A stretch of DNA of 64,000 nt from Physcomitrium patens (lineage: Eukaryota; Streptophyta; Bryopsida; Funariales; Funariaceae), in NCBI RefSeq assembly GCF_000002425.4, contig NC_037253.1, positions 10,220,567 through 10,284,566 on the forward strand, read 5' to 3'. This document shows, piece after piece, positions 31,367-44,173 of this stretch; position 1 is the stretch's first letter, and every line of letters begins with the position of its first letter. The translations under genes were made by a program, and so were the position numbers. The notes beneath the pieces were generated by a model. It did not search any database. It was given only the letters and a program-made list of their open reading frames with translations, and had not been told where the DNA came from.

Positions 31367-34300
31367 ATGGCCAATGCTGAGGTGTTCGACTCATTCTTTC
31401 GGAGGGCGGATCTGGACCGCGATGGTCGTATTAGTGGCACTGAGGCCGTTGGATTTTTTCAGGGCTCCGGACTGCCGCAAGCTACTCTTGCCAAGGTGTG
31501 CGGTTGTTACTTGTTTTCATGGTGCATCCTGAGCTGAGTCACTTGGATCTACTAGAAATGCCAATTGAGCTGTTTATTGAAGGTCGAGAGGCACGATGGA
31601 ATTGTTTGGGAAAGTATTCAAGGAAATTGGAGTATTTTAGTAGGATTCTCAGCATAATTAACAAATACAGAACTCTCGTGTATAGGAGAATGTCACAGTT
31701 TTGGAACAGTTTATTTGTATTCCTTCTCACCTTGGTCTCAAGCCGATTCACGAGCCTGAGATGAAGCGACTCATTTGCTAACAAGCAACTTGTATGGAAT
31801 ATTAGCTGAATAACGGGCGCCTCATGTTATTAGCATAAGAGCTATAATTTTTATAGCCTCATGTTTTTAACATTTTTTTCTAACGATTTATTGAGTTATT
31901 GCACTCTTAGTATAAACCCAACCGTACTGGCGCATGAATAGCTGTCTACATTGTTTTACCCTCACTGGACATCTAAAATATCGTTTAACTTAATCTTTAG
32001 GACTTTTGACGCTGTCATACAAAATTTTGTTTTAGGATATTCACATTCATTTGAGAATTTTCTGGAGAGTCTTGTACAAATTGGCTTTAAGAGGGACGAA
32101 CAATCACGAGGTACGAGTACAGGCAGTGGCGGGCTACATATCTTACGTAAAATTTTAAAAAAAGACCGGGTCTTAACACTCATTTGTGTATGCTTGACAG
32201 ATTTGGCAATTTTCAGATAAAAACCGTGCGGGCTTTCTTTCACGGCAGGAGTTTATCAATGCATTGAAACTTGTGACTATTGCACAGACGGGGAGAGATC
32301 TTACTCCAGAGTTGGTGAAGGCAGCCCTAAATGGTCCAACAGCTTCAATAATCCCCCCTCCACGTATCAATGTACCAATTCCACCTCATTCTAATTTCGG
32401 TCAAACTCCTCCAGCTCAGACTCCGCCCACAGCTCCACAAGGTAGCTATGGCCAACAATTCCCCTCACAAAGTGGTTATGGTCAACAATTAGGTTCACAG
32501 GGAGGGTTAGCACACCCACAATCTTTATCATTGGGTGGTGCTATACCACAAATGTCTCAACCCCAAGGTCGTTTCCTTTCTGTTGGAAGTATGCCTCAAG
32601 GAGCATCAATGATGCAGCAGCCTCCTAGGCCTGGTTTTTCTACTGCTGCCCCAGGGATGACACAGACCAGGCCTACCTTGGGGGGTCTGATGGGAAATTC
32701 CTCCCAACCGTCTGGAACACAATTCTCTAGCAGCCCCGGTTTGTCAACTGGGGTTGAATTACAGTCCTCTGTCATTTCGGGATTGCCAAGACCAACCGCT
32801 CCTAATGGCATGCTATCTACAGCAGCTTCTCTGCCAAGTACAACAAAGGTGCCACCTGTCCAAGCATGTATGTTTCTGCAAACCATTCTTATCCCCAATA
32901 GATATGGTTACTTCAATATGCATGAGGAGTTTTTCAGTGCTCTCCTCGTTGTGTGGTAATTTTTTGATGGGAAATGTGATAACTAATGGATCGAGGGAGT
33001 CATTTCAGGACTGTCACATTGTGAATCCAAAGTTGTGGAGATGCTTGTTCAGTATATGTGGCAAGCCATGGACTTCTATTCTTTTTGATAAATCTACTTC
33101 TATACTACATGTTTTCTGCCTTCAAGCTAATTAATTAATTAATTTATTTTTCTTTTCTTTTGAGCATCACGCGACCTCATTTTTTAAACTAATCTATGCC
33201 GTCATGCATTGACGCAGCGGGGGCTGGAGGTCTCAAGTCTGGGCCGGGGTCTTTCAGTCTTGGGGATCTTTATGGAGCACCAATACCTACAAGACCCGCT
33301 GGGGCTGGTCCTACACCGAAGTCGAAGTCTACTCCTGAATTGCAATCTTTGGGAGAGACTTTCAGGTTCGCTTAGTTAAGGCTTATCTATCTGAAGATTT
33401 GTTTTCCTGCTCTTCTGGATACTTGACTCTGCTTGAAGAATCAAGTGGTGATTTGATTGGCTTTGTGGAGCTAATATTACTCTAAAAACCATTGAATTTT
33501 CCAGTGAGTCTTCTATTTTATGTTCCTTGCCTTTTGTTTCAGACACCCCTCTTTATCTGAGCTCAATTCTCATTTTTATATTTTGATATTTCAGGACAGA
33601 TCCTGTTGGGCCTACGGCGCTAGGACCTACAATTCTTCTCTCGTCCTCCAGTTTAGGTTCTGAACCCTCTGGAGTTTCACAGACAACAGATTTTGGTTCC
33701 GGGTACGGTGTACGATCCCTGAGTGGACCCGGGGTGACCTCCCCATGGCCGCAGATGACTTCAAATGATGTTCAACGATATACTCGTGTGTTCAGCGAGG
33801 TGGATACTGATCATGATGGGAAGATCACAGGAGAGCAAGCTCGCCAGCTTTTTCTTGGCTGGCAACTACCTAGAGGTGTTTTGACTTACTTTGTTAGTTT
33901 GTGATAATGTCTTGGAGATTGCTTTCGTCGGCACCTTGCATTCATACAATTTGTTCAAGTATGTACGTAAGCAGTGGACTGTATTTGGTCAAAATATGTG
34001 AACTGTACGAAATTACACTAGTCTTGCAATTATTCTAGGTGCCACATATGGTGTTGCATTGTGAGATTTTAGCTATTTCTTATTTTTTACTTCTCTTAGA
34101 CGAAGCATGTTTTTAATTATCCTTGTGCTGATATTCAATTAATTTTCGATGTGAATTCAGAGGTACTCAAGCAGGTATGGAATCTTTCTGATCAAGATGG
34201 TGACAGCATGCTATCAATACGTGAGTTTTGCACAGCGCTGTATCTCATGGAGCGCTTTAGGGAGGGTCGACCTCTGCCTCCAAGTCTTCCACCTGGAATT

Positions 34301-37300
34301 CACCTTGATGATCCCCGTGGTTCTGAAGGACTGGTGCCTGCAGCTCAGCGTCCTGGTTATGGTGCTTCTAACTGGCAACAAGAAGGTTTGTACTCATCTT
34401 TTCCTAATTCTGTTCTGTAGAGCTGGCTTTTCAACTCTAATAGGACTTTAAGCTATGTTCAGAATGAATACACTTTTCATTGTGCTTGCTTCTCTGATCA
34501 TTCTAAGGGAGCTGTTCCGCTGAGATTTTTGTAACCGTAGAAAGTCGTATATAGGTTCATTCACCAGTTTACTAGAGTTTGTCTTCTTGTGAAACTCTGG
34601 TTAACTGTGTGTTTCTGGGTGGTTCATATTCATAGGTTCTATCTTTCCAACAATTTTTCCGATTGTAGTTCTACAGGTGATCATGTTTTGTTTGTTTCTC
34701 TGAAAATTATGTTTGCCGTGTTGTAGGAAATTTGCAACAAATGGGCCCTGGATCTGGATCAGTATCTGGTCCTGGTCCTATACGTCCCACTCTTTTGACC
34801 ACACCAGCAGGGCAGATGCATCTCCAAAACTTAACATCCAGTGGAGCAGCTGGTGCTGAACCCTCCAAGGATGCTTTTGGAGAATTCAATTTTTTGAATA
34901 AAAGAAAGCAATCTGAAAAAGAAGTGTCAAATTCTATGCCTGCCCCAAATGCCTTGCCTGTTTCCAATACCATGTCAAGGAGCCTAGATATCCCCGTGAA
35001 TAAAGTATGTAAACTAGATTTATGCTTTACGTGCTAATCCCTGATTAAAGATTGATCTGCTTAATATTCTCTTGAGACAATTCTTGAATGTATGTGTTCT
35101 TGATACGTGTTATGTTGGTTAAAACCAATTGCTTTCCGTCTCTTTCGTTGAGTGGTAAGTTCGTTGTCTGATAAAATTTCAGGTAAGTAGAGAGTATGTT
35201 TTAATTGTGTTATTATTCATGAACAGGTTATCATAGATAGGAGGTTGATGGATCACAGAGAGAAATCAGCATATTATCGCACGAAACTCCAAGAAATTGT
35301 GAGCTGTCTTCATAATCAATTTTCATCTTGTGCTCGAGTGCCATTTTTAAAGTACTAAAGTTTTGAGGATTTTGTATCGTCGAACGTATCACAAGTGATC
35401 TGATGTGCTTCTCTGCATAGTTTAATCTTTCGAGTTCGCTTTTAGGATAGAACTTTCATCTTACGAAGAGTCTTACTAAAGATTAGTTTCTTTTTATCCG
35501 CTAGGTTTTGTTTAAAAGTCGTTGTGACAATAAGCTCTCGGAGATAACGGAGAAAGCTGCTGCAGACAAGCGGGAGGTTGGTTTAATTTCTTCTTTTATG
35601 TTATTTCGCTTGTGTTGCATGCTTACCTCCAATGAATGTATTGTTTTATTGTTTTATTGTTTGTTCTGGTAGTGATGTTTTACTGCGAAGCTACGGTATA
35701 CATGGTTGAGAGGACTTCAAGTGAACATTTTGTTCTTTTTCTTCGCTGAGCGACTGCTTACTTATCTTATACAGGACTTTTCGCTGTTATTTAGCTAGGC
35801 AATCACAATCATCAACAATTTAAGTTGCACCCCTTACTTGCTCATTATTGAAAATTTCTGTGTGCTGTAGGTGGATTCGTTGGCAAAAAAATATGATGAG
35901 AAATTCAAGGCTGCAGCAGAAGTGAATGCTCAATTAGCCGTGGAAAATGCGAATCTTCGAGATGCTCAGGTAGTTTGCTCAAATGACTTTTACGAAACGA
36001 CATATTTAACTGTACTGGGCTACAGGATGATTCCACAATCTCGATGTGGTGGGATGTGTTTTCTATACGATGAATTTTCCTCATTGATTGCTACTTTTCT
36101 GCATAATCCAGGAGAAGAAGTTGGAGCTTGTAGATGCTCTTTTCAAGATGGAACATGGTGGTGATCCCAATGCTCTTCTTCAGGTAGCATTTACATTGCT
36201 AGAGGTTTCAGATCTTATTTTTATTGAGATGAGCTTGTTGATTGGCACTTTGGGCGACGATGGAGTTCATGGACCTAGCATCAAAAAGTGCATTTTTTAC
36301 GGACAATGCTGCCCAAGAGACTTTTCGGTTGTATGGTTATAACAATATCAGTCAAAATATGATCCGTCATGCTGACATTTATGTTTGTGGGTAGAATAAA
36401 AGTCTGTTTTGGTCTTTTGAAGTCTTCTGCCGCAGGAGACGTAGATGCTTTAAAGAACCTGCGCAATCAGACATTTATTCGGTATTTTGACCTCAAATCA
36501 TCGTGATCTTGTAACCGCTTGTATTGCAGAAAAGAGCAAATCACATTGCAACTGATTTGGATAAGTTAAAGAAAGCACTTCGTGATCGTGGTCAACTTCT
36601 AGGTGTGGAGGTCAATCAGAAGATCCCGAAGGAGATGCCCTTCGGTGGGTTTACGATTTTATGAATATGCAATGTGTACTGCGTGAGCTTTCGGTCGAAG
36701 TAAAATGTCTTCTACAGTAATGAAGGAATGTCTTACGATTGCGGGTTGTGTGTATCAGGCTGGATGCAAAACACCCAAGAGAAAGCTGCTGAATGGATTG
36801 AATGGGATGCGCTGGTGGATCGAGGTTAGACTTGTCTCAATCAAAGCGGAATTTGTTATTTATTTATTTTTTCAGTTTTCTATATTCTCCTTCTACCTTT
36901 CTTTGAAGGTTTCTTTGTGATACTAATCCAAACACTTGGCAGACTTTTCTGTGGTTGAAGCTCTGACGGATGATACGGTCATTACGGAAAAGGCTCCCGC
37001 TGCAGCCAGTTTGGGGAAAGAAGAAGAGAATTCACTAGATAGCAACATCAATCATAAGATAGAAGTTCCTTCTAATTCAGACTCAGGCCTCACAGATAAA
37101 ACTTCTCAAAACCCTAGTGAAGCCTCACCAAGAGCTGTGGCTGAGGTTTCTGCAAGTGATGTTTCGTCTGCGGAACCTTCTGATATAAAACCTGACTCTA
37201 CCTCATCAATTCCAACAACCAAATCCGGTGGAAGGTGCATGATCCTTTTTCCTCGCTTTCATTACATAGCACGTTATTTATCATTAATTGTGACTTTACG

Positions 37301-38867
37301 ATTTGTATTCTAGGCTTGAAAACTTTATTTCTGGTCTTGTATAGTTGTAGCAGAATTTTTATACTACTTTAGATAATTGTAGTCATGTTAACTGCTGCTT
37401 GCAAGCTGTGCTCTTGTATCCGCGCTTTTCTGAAACCTCTTGATGTCCTCTGTGTCTAGGATTATTTATACTTTTCCTGCAGTTCTGACCACCTAAATTT
37501 CATAAGCTTGCTATCAATTCTGATTCAAAACTCGAAATTTGTACCTGCTTGCTGTTGGTATAGATATGCAAATGTAACAGAGTCGCAAGAATTTGGCTCA
37601 GACTTGTTTAACAGCTCAACAGCTGCAAGCTCTCCCACAAGCAGGTATATGTGGTTTTTGGCTTGTGTTTTTAGCTTCGCTGCTATGTTATGTATCTTAT
37701 TGACTTTACACATACTTATGCGGAATTGTGGTATTTTACTTGAGTTTGCTATTATTTACAGTCACTATGTTGCATTGCGTCCAGTAAAAAAATCTTTGCT
37801 TGTTTTGTACAGTTCGGAAGTTGGACGTGGGTCTTTCACACCAGATGCGTTTGCTGGAATAGGATCTTCTTGGGGTTTTGGATCGAATGATGATGATGCA
37901 GATATAGGTCCCCGAGCTTCATGGAGTTCTCAGAGTAATCCGCCTAGCACTCAGGTTGGCATTGTTTTGCAACACTCTTACAATTCTATGCTCGAGAGTT
38001 GTTTTATTTAATTCTGTCAAATTTTGAATATCACTTTTTGAAGAAAGTTTAACTTCTCACGGAAAGTTGTCTTATGCTGATCCAGAGTAAGCAGTTTGTA
38101 GTCTCTTCAGTGTGCATTATGTTGAGGTAAGTGTTTATTAGGTTGCTACTTCAGAATGCGTAGGTTTCAGGGATTGCTTATTCTTTCTGTTTATGTATGC
38201 AGGCATCTCTTGATGTCACAAACTCGCGAGGTGCCACGCGATTCAGCAAATCATCAGCTTCTTTTGGGCAAGAGGGTTCTTTTGACTTGGGCTCGCCACG
38301 AACTTCAAGCATCGATGGAACCTCTAGCCCTACAAGGGTCTTTGAACGAAATGAAACTAGTCATAGTCATGATTTTGACTCTAGGGCTTTCGGTTCAAAG
38401 CATTCCAACAGGAATTCATCACTTTTTGGTGGAAATTTAAGTCCTAAAGCTGCTTCTTTGCCTTCACTGTTCGGTGGCAGCCCTAGAGCCTCCAAGCAGG
38501 ATGATGGTTTCAAGAGCTTTTCGCGATTTGATTCTTTTGGACCTGGAAGTCCTTTAGCCCCAACCAGAGCTTCAGGTTAGTAGATAGTGCATCACCACCT
38601 TAATTTATTTATTCCGATGGTGTTTCTTATCAATCCACCTTATGTATTTGATTTTTCTAAGTACCTTATGTAAGTTTTTTGTTTGCAAGAACAGGTGAGG
38701 ACCGACCCAGTAATTTTTTTAATCGACTTGACTCATTCAGCAGCGTTCATGCTGATGGAGCTAAGGGCAGTGGCTTTCACTCTGATGATGAGTCAGATAT
38801 TTTCTCAGCGTCTGGACCTTTCAGTGCGAAACAGTCGCAAGTATCTGATGGCTGGAAAGCTTTTTAG
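31367..38867 (+). CDS. EH/Pan1: EH-domain endocytic protein, EH/Pan1 type (TPLATE complex subunit), 17 exons
   Basis: Coding exons: 31367-31495, 32201-32867, 33218-33365, 33595-33875, 34161-34385, 34727-35004, 35227-35298, 35505-35576, 35871-35969, 36112-36183, 36530-36644, 36759-36824, 36943-37234, 37564-37644, 37813-37954, 38203-38575 and 38695-38867. All 16 introns are GT-AG, phases agree, and the sum is 3,285 nt (1,094 residues plus TAG). EH domain 1 (residues about 1-90) has an EF loop DLDRDGRISGTEA and IWQFSD. EH domain 2 (about 370-460) has DTDHDGKITGEQA and LPREVLKQVWNLSDQDGDSM. Between them is a Pro/Gln/Gly-rich linker. Residues about 577-720 form a charged coiled coil. The tail is Ser/Gly/Phe-rich with repeated DSF and SLFGG and ends GWKAF. 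In Arabidopsis EH1/Pan1 and EH2/Pan1 belong to the TPLATE complex in clathrin-mediated endocytosis at the plasma membrane and also act in actin-linked autophagy; EH domains bind NPF motifs. I cannot tell which paralog this is. No break is seen. Confidence 0.93.
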
Positions 38868-39990
38868 ACAGGAATGCAGCTCGTAATTATGTTACACTTT
38901 TATGTCGAGTTCTATTTTAGTACTACGACTTGTCTTAATGCTTTGTACTCGTGCAAGTGATAGTTCAGGTGTACTAACTAGTCAAACTTCACTCAAACTT
39001 TCTTTGAATGGAGGTTCAGTTGAGTTTCTATTCGTTCTAGAGCTTTGTTACTGGGATACCAATACGTAGAAGGTTAACTGATATTCTTCTGCTTCTGCAT
39101 TTTGATATTTGGTGAGTGGTCTCTGAGGGGATTGTAGAATTTTTGTAAGGTATTCAAGTTTTAAGTAGTTTCTCAGTTGCCTAAAAGAGCAGTTGGTTTT
39201 TGTTTAAATGGACTGTTGATTACATGCTGTAGCAATTCCTTTTATCACTTAATTCAAAAGTGTATCTGGAGTAGAGATTTTTTGATTTAGCATACATAGC
39301 AGTTTGGTTTGAGCTATTAAAATGTCCACAACCTTAGAACTGATGCATTTGATGTTTACTACCTTAGTAATATGATATTATTTGAGCAGACAATTGGATG
39401 AATTTGTCACATCTATCGATAGATACTGTGTTGGATGATAAACATGCAAAACATTTGAGCTGGTTTTTTATTCAGCTTGACAAAACATTGATGGGGAGTG
39501 TGGGCTGCAATAAGTTTTATCGGAGGTGATGAAGTTTGTGAAACAATTACCTAAGGACTAAAACTTGATAGTAAAATATGTGATGGAACATTGAAATATT
39601 TTTTTAAATTGGATAATTGCTTTAGTCAATTATGCTTGAACAAATTGTAAGCAAAATCAAATTGTAATACTTGAAGAGAGGTTGATCATGTGAAATGAAA
39701 GTAATTTTAATTTTTTTTCATTTTATAAAGTTGATCAAAATAATGGTCAATGTCAATCAAAGTTTCAAATAAAGGTGTCTGGTTTTCATTAAATTAGTTT
39801 TTATTAAACTAGTTTTTATTATTCAAGAGTTTAAATTTAATTATTTGTGATTTAAGACTGATGGAATTAATAAGAGGATTCAAACTTAATGTTTTTGGCC
39901 AACCAAATATCATAGATCATTCAAAATAGCACCTCTTCAAATATCATTGTTCAAACTTTATTACCCCCTTCAAGTTTTTGAAATATCACA
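38868..39990 (+). other. 3' flank of the EH gene
   Basis: Probable 3' UTR followed by intergenic DNA that becomes AT-rich towards 39600. No open frame or repeat boundary that I can support. The polyadenylation site cannot be fixed by eye. Confidence 0.5.
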
Positions 39991-40479
39991 TGATATTTTG
40001 GTGATGTATCAAGTGATATCAAGTCAATCTGACATATTGTCTTAACATTTAAGAACAAGCTTTCTCACTCTTTTGTACTATTTATTATGCCTTTGAAGAA
40101 GGTTCCAAATCCTAGACAATGGCAAAGGAGGTCATTTTGGTATAAATTAATATGCCACAATTATCAGCTGGCTAGAAGACCTAACAAATTTCAAAAAATT
40201 GTACAATTCTAGTAAGACAAAGGTATGAAGGAAGTAAATGAGTAAGAATGGACCTTTGGTGCAGCTAGCTACCCAAGAGAATAAGGCATTAAAAGGCAAG
40301 TTCAACCTTTCCACACCAAACATGTAAGGTTGATTGCGTTCATTCAAAGTCAAATTTGTGGTTGTATATGTCTAATCAATAGATATAGGTGCTGGTATTG
40401 ATGATAAGGACTAGAAGTAGGGTGTATATATAGTGGCTGCAAAGTTGGCGGACAACTGTCTACTTTGAGATATGATATA
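39991..40479. other. Unassigned sequence between gene island and element F
   Basis: I see no recognisable gene, LTR or repeat here. It should contain the 3' end of element F (minus strand), but neither an LTR start nor a polypurine tract is visible, so that end has probably been lost by deletion. Confidence 0.4.
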
Positions 40480-40798
40480 TGTTTTGTATGGTATGAAGCT
40501 AAATGTGAAAGATTCTACTACGATAATAAATACAATATCTTTGTAAGACTCTACAATAGTATCAAGAGTTGTTCCTACCTCCAATAAAATCACCAAACAT
40601 CAAGAATCTCTTCTCAGGTTATAATATCAAATGCATAATATTTCACCATCTATTTGAGGAAGAACATGTTGTTCTTGAAGATCTTCATCCCTATTACGTC
40701 ATTTTGAAGGCTGTGATAATCGCAATGTCTTGTTTGAAAAGTCAGCAAATGATAGCTCTTGAGTTGAATCTATTGGCTATTGATTTTCCATCTTCTTA
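40480..40798 (-). pseudogene. ORF3 fragment of element F
   Basis: On the minus strand it aligns with the D ORF3 from its start: PIDSTQELSFADF, TLRLSQPS, RNRDEDLQEQHVLPQIDGEI and CLVILLEVGTT. The C-terminal signature after that is missing. Joined to 57628 across the inserted block, the spacer between chromodomain and ORF3 also matches D. This shows that the piece belongs to F. Confidence 0.68.
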
Positions 40799-40802
40799 AT
40801 GT

Positions 40803-42090
40803 TGTTGTGATGTAATACGGTTCATAGGTGAAAGGGATGAAGAAATTACTATATTATAGAAGATCTTACTTCAAATATTGTAGCAAATTATCTTAGAAGA
40901 TAGACAATAGTCCAAAAGAAAATAAAACTAAAGATGCAAATGCTACCTTTTTGCAAAGTAGGCTTCTACTTATTTTGTAAGGCCATAAATAAGGCAAAAC
41001 AAAGTAGATTAAAAAAATAAAGGATATGAACATATATAGGAGGAAGTTAGGAGTTGATTTAAATAAAAATTAACTCAAAAAGACAAAATTTTGTACCCAA
41101 AGAGGACCAATTATCAACCTAGGTCGAAATCAAACCTTGAGGCACAAAATTAGGCACCTACAGCCACACTAAGGTTCTTTGGATAGATCTAAAAGTGGAA
41201 TTTGAGATTAGACTTGATAAGGTTTCTTAAGGCATTGATTTTGAGTGATTTGAGTGTGTAATGACTTTATAAGAGTTTTGCAAAATCACAATTGTTTTGT
41301 GTGATTTTGGAATTTATAAAATAAAAAAGATATTACGTTTTAGAAAATATCGTGAGTTTGGTAGTAGATCTTTAGTTCAAATTTTGAAGATTTATGTGAA
41401 TAGTTTTCTAAAGTATATGCTATAATTTTGAGCTTGATCAAATGGTTGAATTGAAGGTTATTGAATTTCAAGTAGATTGAGGTCTCAGAAATTGGACTTT
41501 GAGAGGAAATTAAGATTTCTAAGATCTTTAGCAATCTACTAATTGAATTGGAGTGAAATTTATGTGTAAGAATAATAGACTTGATTTTCTACATATATGT
41601 GAAATTTGAGAATAATTGAATTGTTTAAAAATGTCATATTGGCACTAGAAGTTCAACATTTAGATTGGAGTAGGAGGCCAGCCAATACCCAAACGGATTT
41701 TAGGATTTTTATTTCTATTTAGTAAGTGAAATTATCTTCAAATTTTGTGTATTTTTTGCTAACAAAGTTTTTGAGAAGTATATAAATTTTTAAGAAAGAT
41801 CACTAGTTTAATCAATAGATATTGAGGTTCTAAATTGTACTAGAGTTAGGTTAAGTTGGTTAGGTTTTGATTAGAATTCAGTTTAGAATTAGGATTGGAT
41901 TAGGGTTTAGAATTTGATTAAAATTTGGTTAGGATTTAGGATTGGACTAGGATTTAGAATTTGATTTAGGATTTATTTAGAGTTTAGGATTTAAAGTTTA
42001 CTTAGGATTTGATTAAGATTTGATTAGGATTTAGAGTTGGATTAGAATTTAGGGTTTGATTTAGAATTTGCTTAGGATTTAGGATTTAAA
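40803..42090 (+). mobile_element. Long LTR X (5' copy of the composite insertion)
   Basis: Starts TGTTGTGATGTAATACGG directly after ATGT (40799-40802). Related sequence occurs at 59855-61687 and 56650-57627. The block 41850-42090 is a TTTAGGATTT-type minisatellite. The usual X end (AATACAACA) is missing; the sequence passes into LTR W near 42090. It is the left edge of the insertion into element F whose right edge is 57627. Confidence 0.65.
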
Positions 42091-42095
42091 GTTTT
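41840..42095 (+). repeat. Degenerate TTTAGGATTT minisatellite, copy 1
   Basis: Irregular repeats of GGATTTAGGATTTGATTAG-like words inside LTR X. The same array occurs at 56990-57300 and 60880-61400. It resembles a decayed plant telomere repeat (TTTAGGG) but is internal to an LTR. Confidence 0.75.
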
Positions 42096-42428
42096 TTAAT
42101 AAGATTTACATAATGTATGGTCTAAACACCAAATAAAAGAACCAAAATAAGTTTTTAAATGTCACCAATGTCTAAGAAAGGTGACTCTAAATATTTAGAA
42201 GTTACTATCAACCAAAACCAATCTTAAAAGCCACTATCAAAAAGAAATTAAAGTTATACAAATTCTATAGTAATCTTTTTAAACAACCTCTTCTCAAAGT
42301 AATAATCAAATTATATCCTACAACCAACTAAAATCTACTAACATGGTTCTCACCATGTTACTTAATAAATTATATATTAAGTATATAATTACATTATTTT
42401 CATATAGTAGCCAAACCACAACACGACA
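42091..42428 (-). mobile_element. Long LTR W, 5' portion
   Basis: On the minus strand it starts at 42428 with TGTCGTGTTGTGGTTTGG, a start related to the Y and Z LTRs, and the next bases on the plus strand are ACGC. The sequence around 42095-42200 matches 62470-62580 (the second W copy). Its far end is not defined because it merges with X. Confidence 0.5.
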
Positions 42429-43610
42429 ACGCTTAATATTAAAATATGCACCTTATAGGATGATTGGTAAAGCTTTATATAAAAAAAGCAAGGATGGAGT
42501 TTTGCGACGCTGTATTTATCAGAGTGAAGTGAGTACTATATTGAAAGGTTGCGACTTGGACAGTTGTGGTGGACATTTTGCGAGGGACAACACGACTCGT
42601 AAAGCTTTACAGGTTGGTTATTGGTGGCCAATAATGTTTGCAGATGTCCACCAATTCGTCCGTCATTGTGACCCATGTCAGAGAACGGATCGACCTATTG
42701 GCACTTCAGCAATGCCATTGGTACCAATTCTGGCTCAAGCACCTTTTGAAAAATGGGGAATTGATTTTGTGGGACCAATTGCACGAGCTTCGAGAAATGG
42801 ACAAAAATGATATATACTAGTGGCAACGGATTATGTAACAAAATAGGCTGAAGTCGTAGCTACAAAAACCAATAGTGCAAGTACAGTAGCAACCTTTTTG
42901 TATGAAAATATTATTATATGATTCGGTTGTCCATGAGAATTGGTTAGTGATCGAAGAACTCATTTTATAAATAGTACAATCGAAGCACTCATAGCTAAAT
43001 ACGAGATAAAACATTAGAAGACTACACCGTATCACTCTAGAACCAACGGACAAATGGAAAAGACTAATAGAATTTTATATAAAATCTTAACAAAAACAGA
43101 TTTAGGAGCGGGAATAGATTGGGCTATTAAGTTGTTCACAGCTTTATGGGCATACTGTACTACTTATAAAGTTATTACCAATGCTACCTCTTTTGAATTG
43201 GTTTATGGTGAAGAAGCAATATTACCTATTGAATTGGAAGTCCAAAGTTTACGAATTGCTATAGATAATAGATTGGGAGATCATGATTCATTACGGCACC
43301 ATTTAGAAGAATTGAAAAAATTGGATGAAATTAGAGCCAATAAATTAATGATAATGGAAATTACACAAAAATGAAGGAAGTCTTATTATGATAGTAAGCT
43401 TAGACCAAAGGCTTTTATGCCAAATGATTTGATACTTAATGATTGTCAATTTAAAAATTTTCTAGAAAAATTTTAAATTTGATGGCATAGATCATATCGA
43501 ATTATTGACGGATTTCCAAATGATTTAGTGTAATTAGAATATTTTATGGATACTAAATTTACTACATGGATCAATAGCAATCGGCTTAAACTTTACTATA
43601 CATAAATCTG
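42429..43610 (+). pseudogene. Chromodomain-less gypsy integrase (element V)
   Basis: Ty3/gypsy integrase of a type different from A-G. It has a zinc-finger region (CGGHFARDNTTRKALQ, HQFVRHCDPCQR), catalytic-core segments (WGIDFVGPIARASRNGQK; VSDRRTHF; YHSRTNGQMEKTNR) and a C-terminal segment with FELVYGEEAILPIELE, typical of Tat/Athila-like integrases. No chromodomain follows. Open stretches are 42343-42810 and 43054-43374, with stops in between. The upstream pol is missing; LTR W abuts it at 42428. Confidence 0.75.
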
Positions 43611-43689
43611 GGACAAGTTTTCTGTTACAAGAAGGAGAGTTGATCCAATTGATTGGACCATAGTAAGAAGTAGGAGGGGAATTCTTGAC

Positions 43690-44173
43690 AAGTATCATGT
43701 TTTCTTTTGTAGTTAAGGAGAAGTGGATGGCGGAAAAGGAGAAGATGGCAAACATGGTGTTTGAGAAAGCAAGGATAAAGATCGATTGGAAGGAATGGCA
43801 AGAGCAGCTGTAGGTAGAAGTTGCGATGTTGTAGACTAAACTAGCTGCATTAGCAAAGGAGGCCAATAATTTAGTATGGACCAATACTCTAGTTTCAGCG
43901 ACAACACCTTCGGAGATACCTTTGAAATCGACAGAATAATGGCAGAAGATGTTAAAAAAGTACGACAACCAAATTGCTTGTCTTGAGTCTCAGGTACGGG
44001 AATTGGATTTATTGAATGAAGATCTGACGACGCGTTTGGATGGAGAACCATCGAACACCAAGGTAGATGATAAAGATGTAACAGAGGAGAAGGTCACCAA
44101 TTCAAAGGGTAGTAAGTCAATGCCATTGACTGAAGAAGCCAACGCTGCTAAAGCCAACGTCTTTATATGTTGA
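43690..44173 (+). pseudogene. Coiled-coil ORF downstream of integrase V
   Basis: Follows the integrase by about 80 bp in the same orientation. It reads KEKWMAEKEKMANMVFEKA, then LTKLAALAKEANNLV-like and LKKYDNQIACLESQVREL heptads with a few stops, and ends in a Lys/Glu-rich tail. It looks like a long coiled-coil protein. Some Tat/Athila elements carry an extra ORF in this position; identity with those is not shown. Not homologous by eye to ORF3 of A-G. Confidence 0.5.

Noticed and set aside
36437..36480. Possible extra EH exon after an AG (GACGTAGATGCTTTAAAG)
   Set aside because: It contains a stop in the needed phase, while joining 36183 to 36530 keeps the frame and the coiled coil.
40880..42100. 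True interstitial telomere
   Set aside because: The TTTAGG-like words are too degenerate and always occur inside the same LTR, so they travel with the element.
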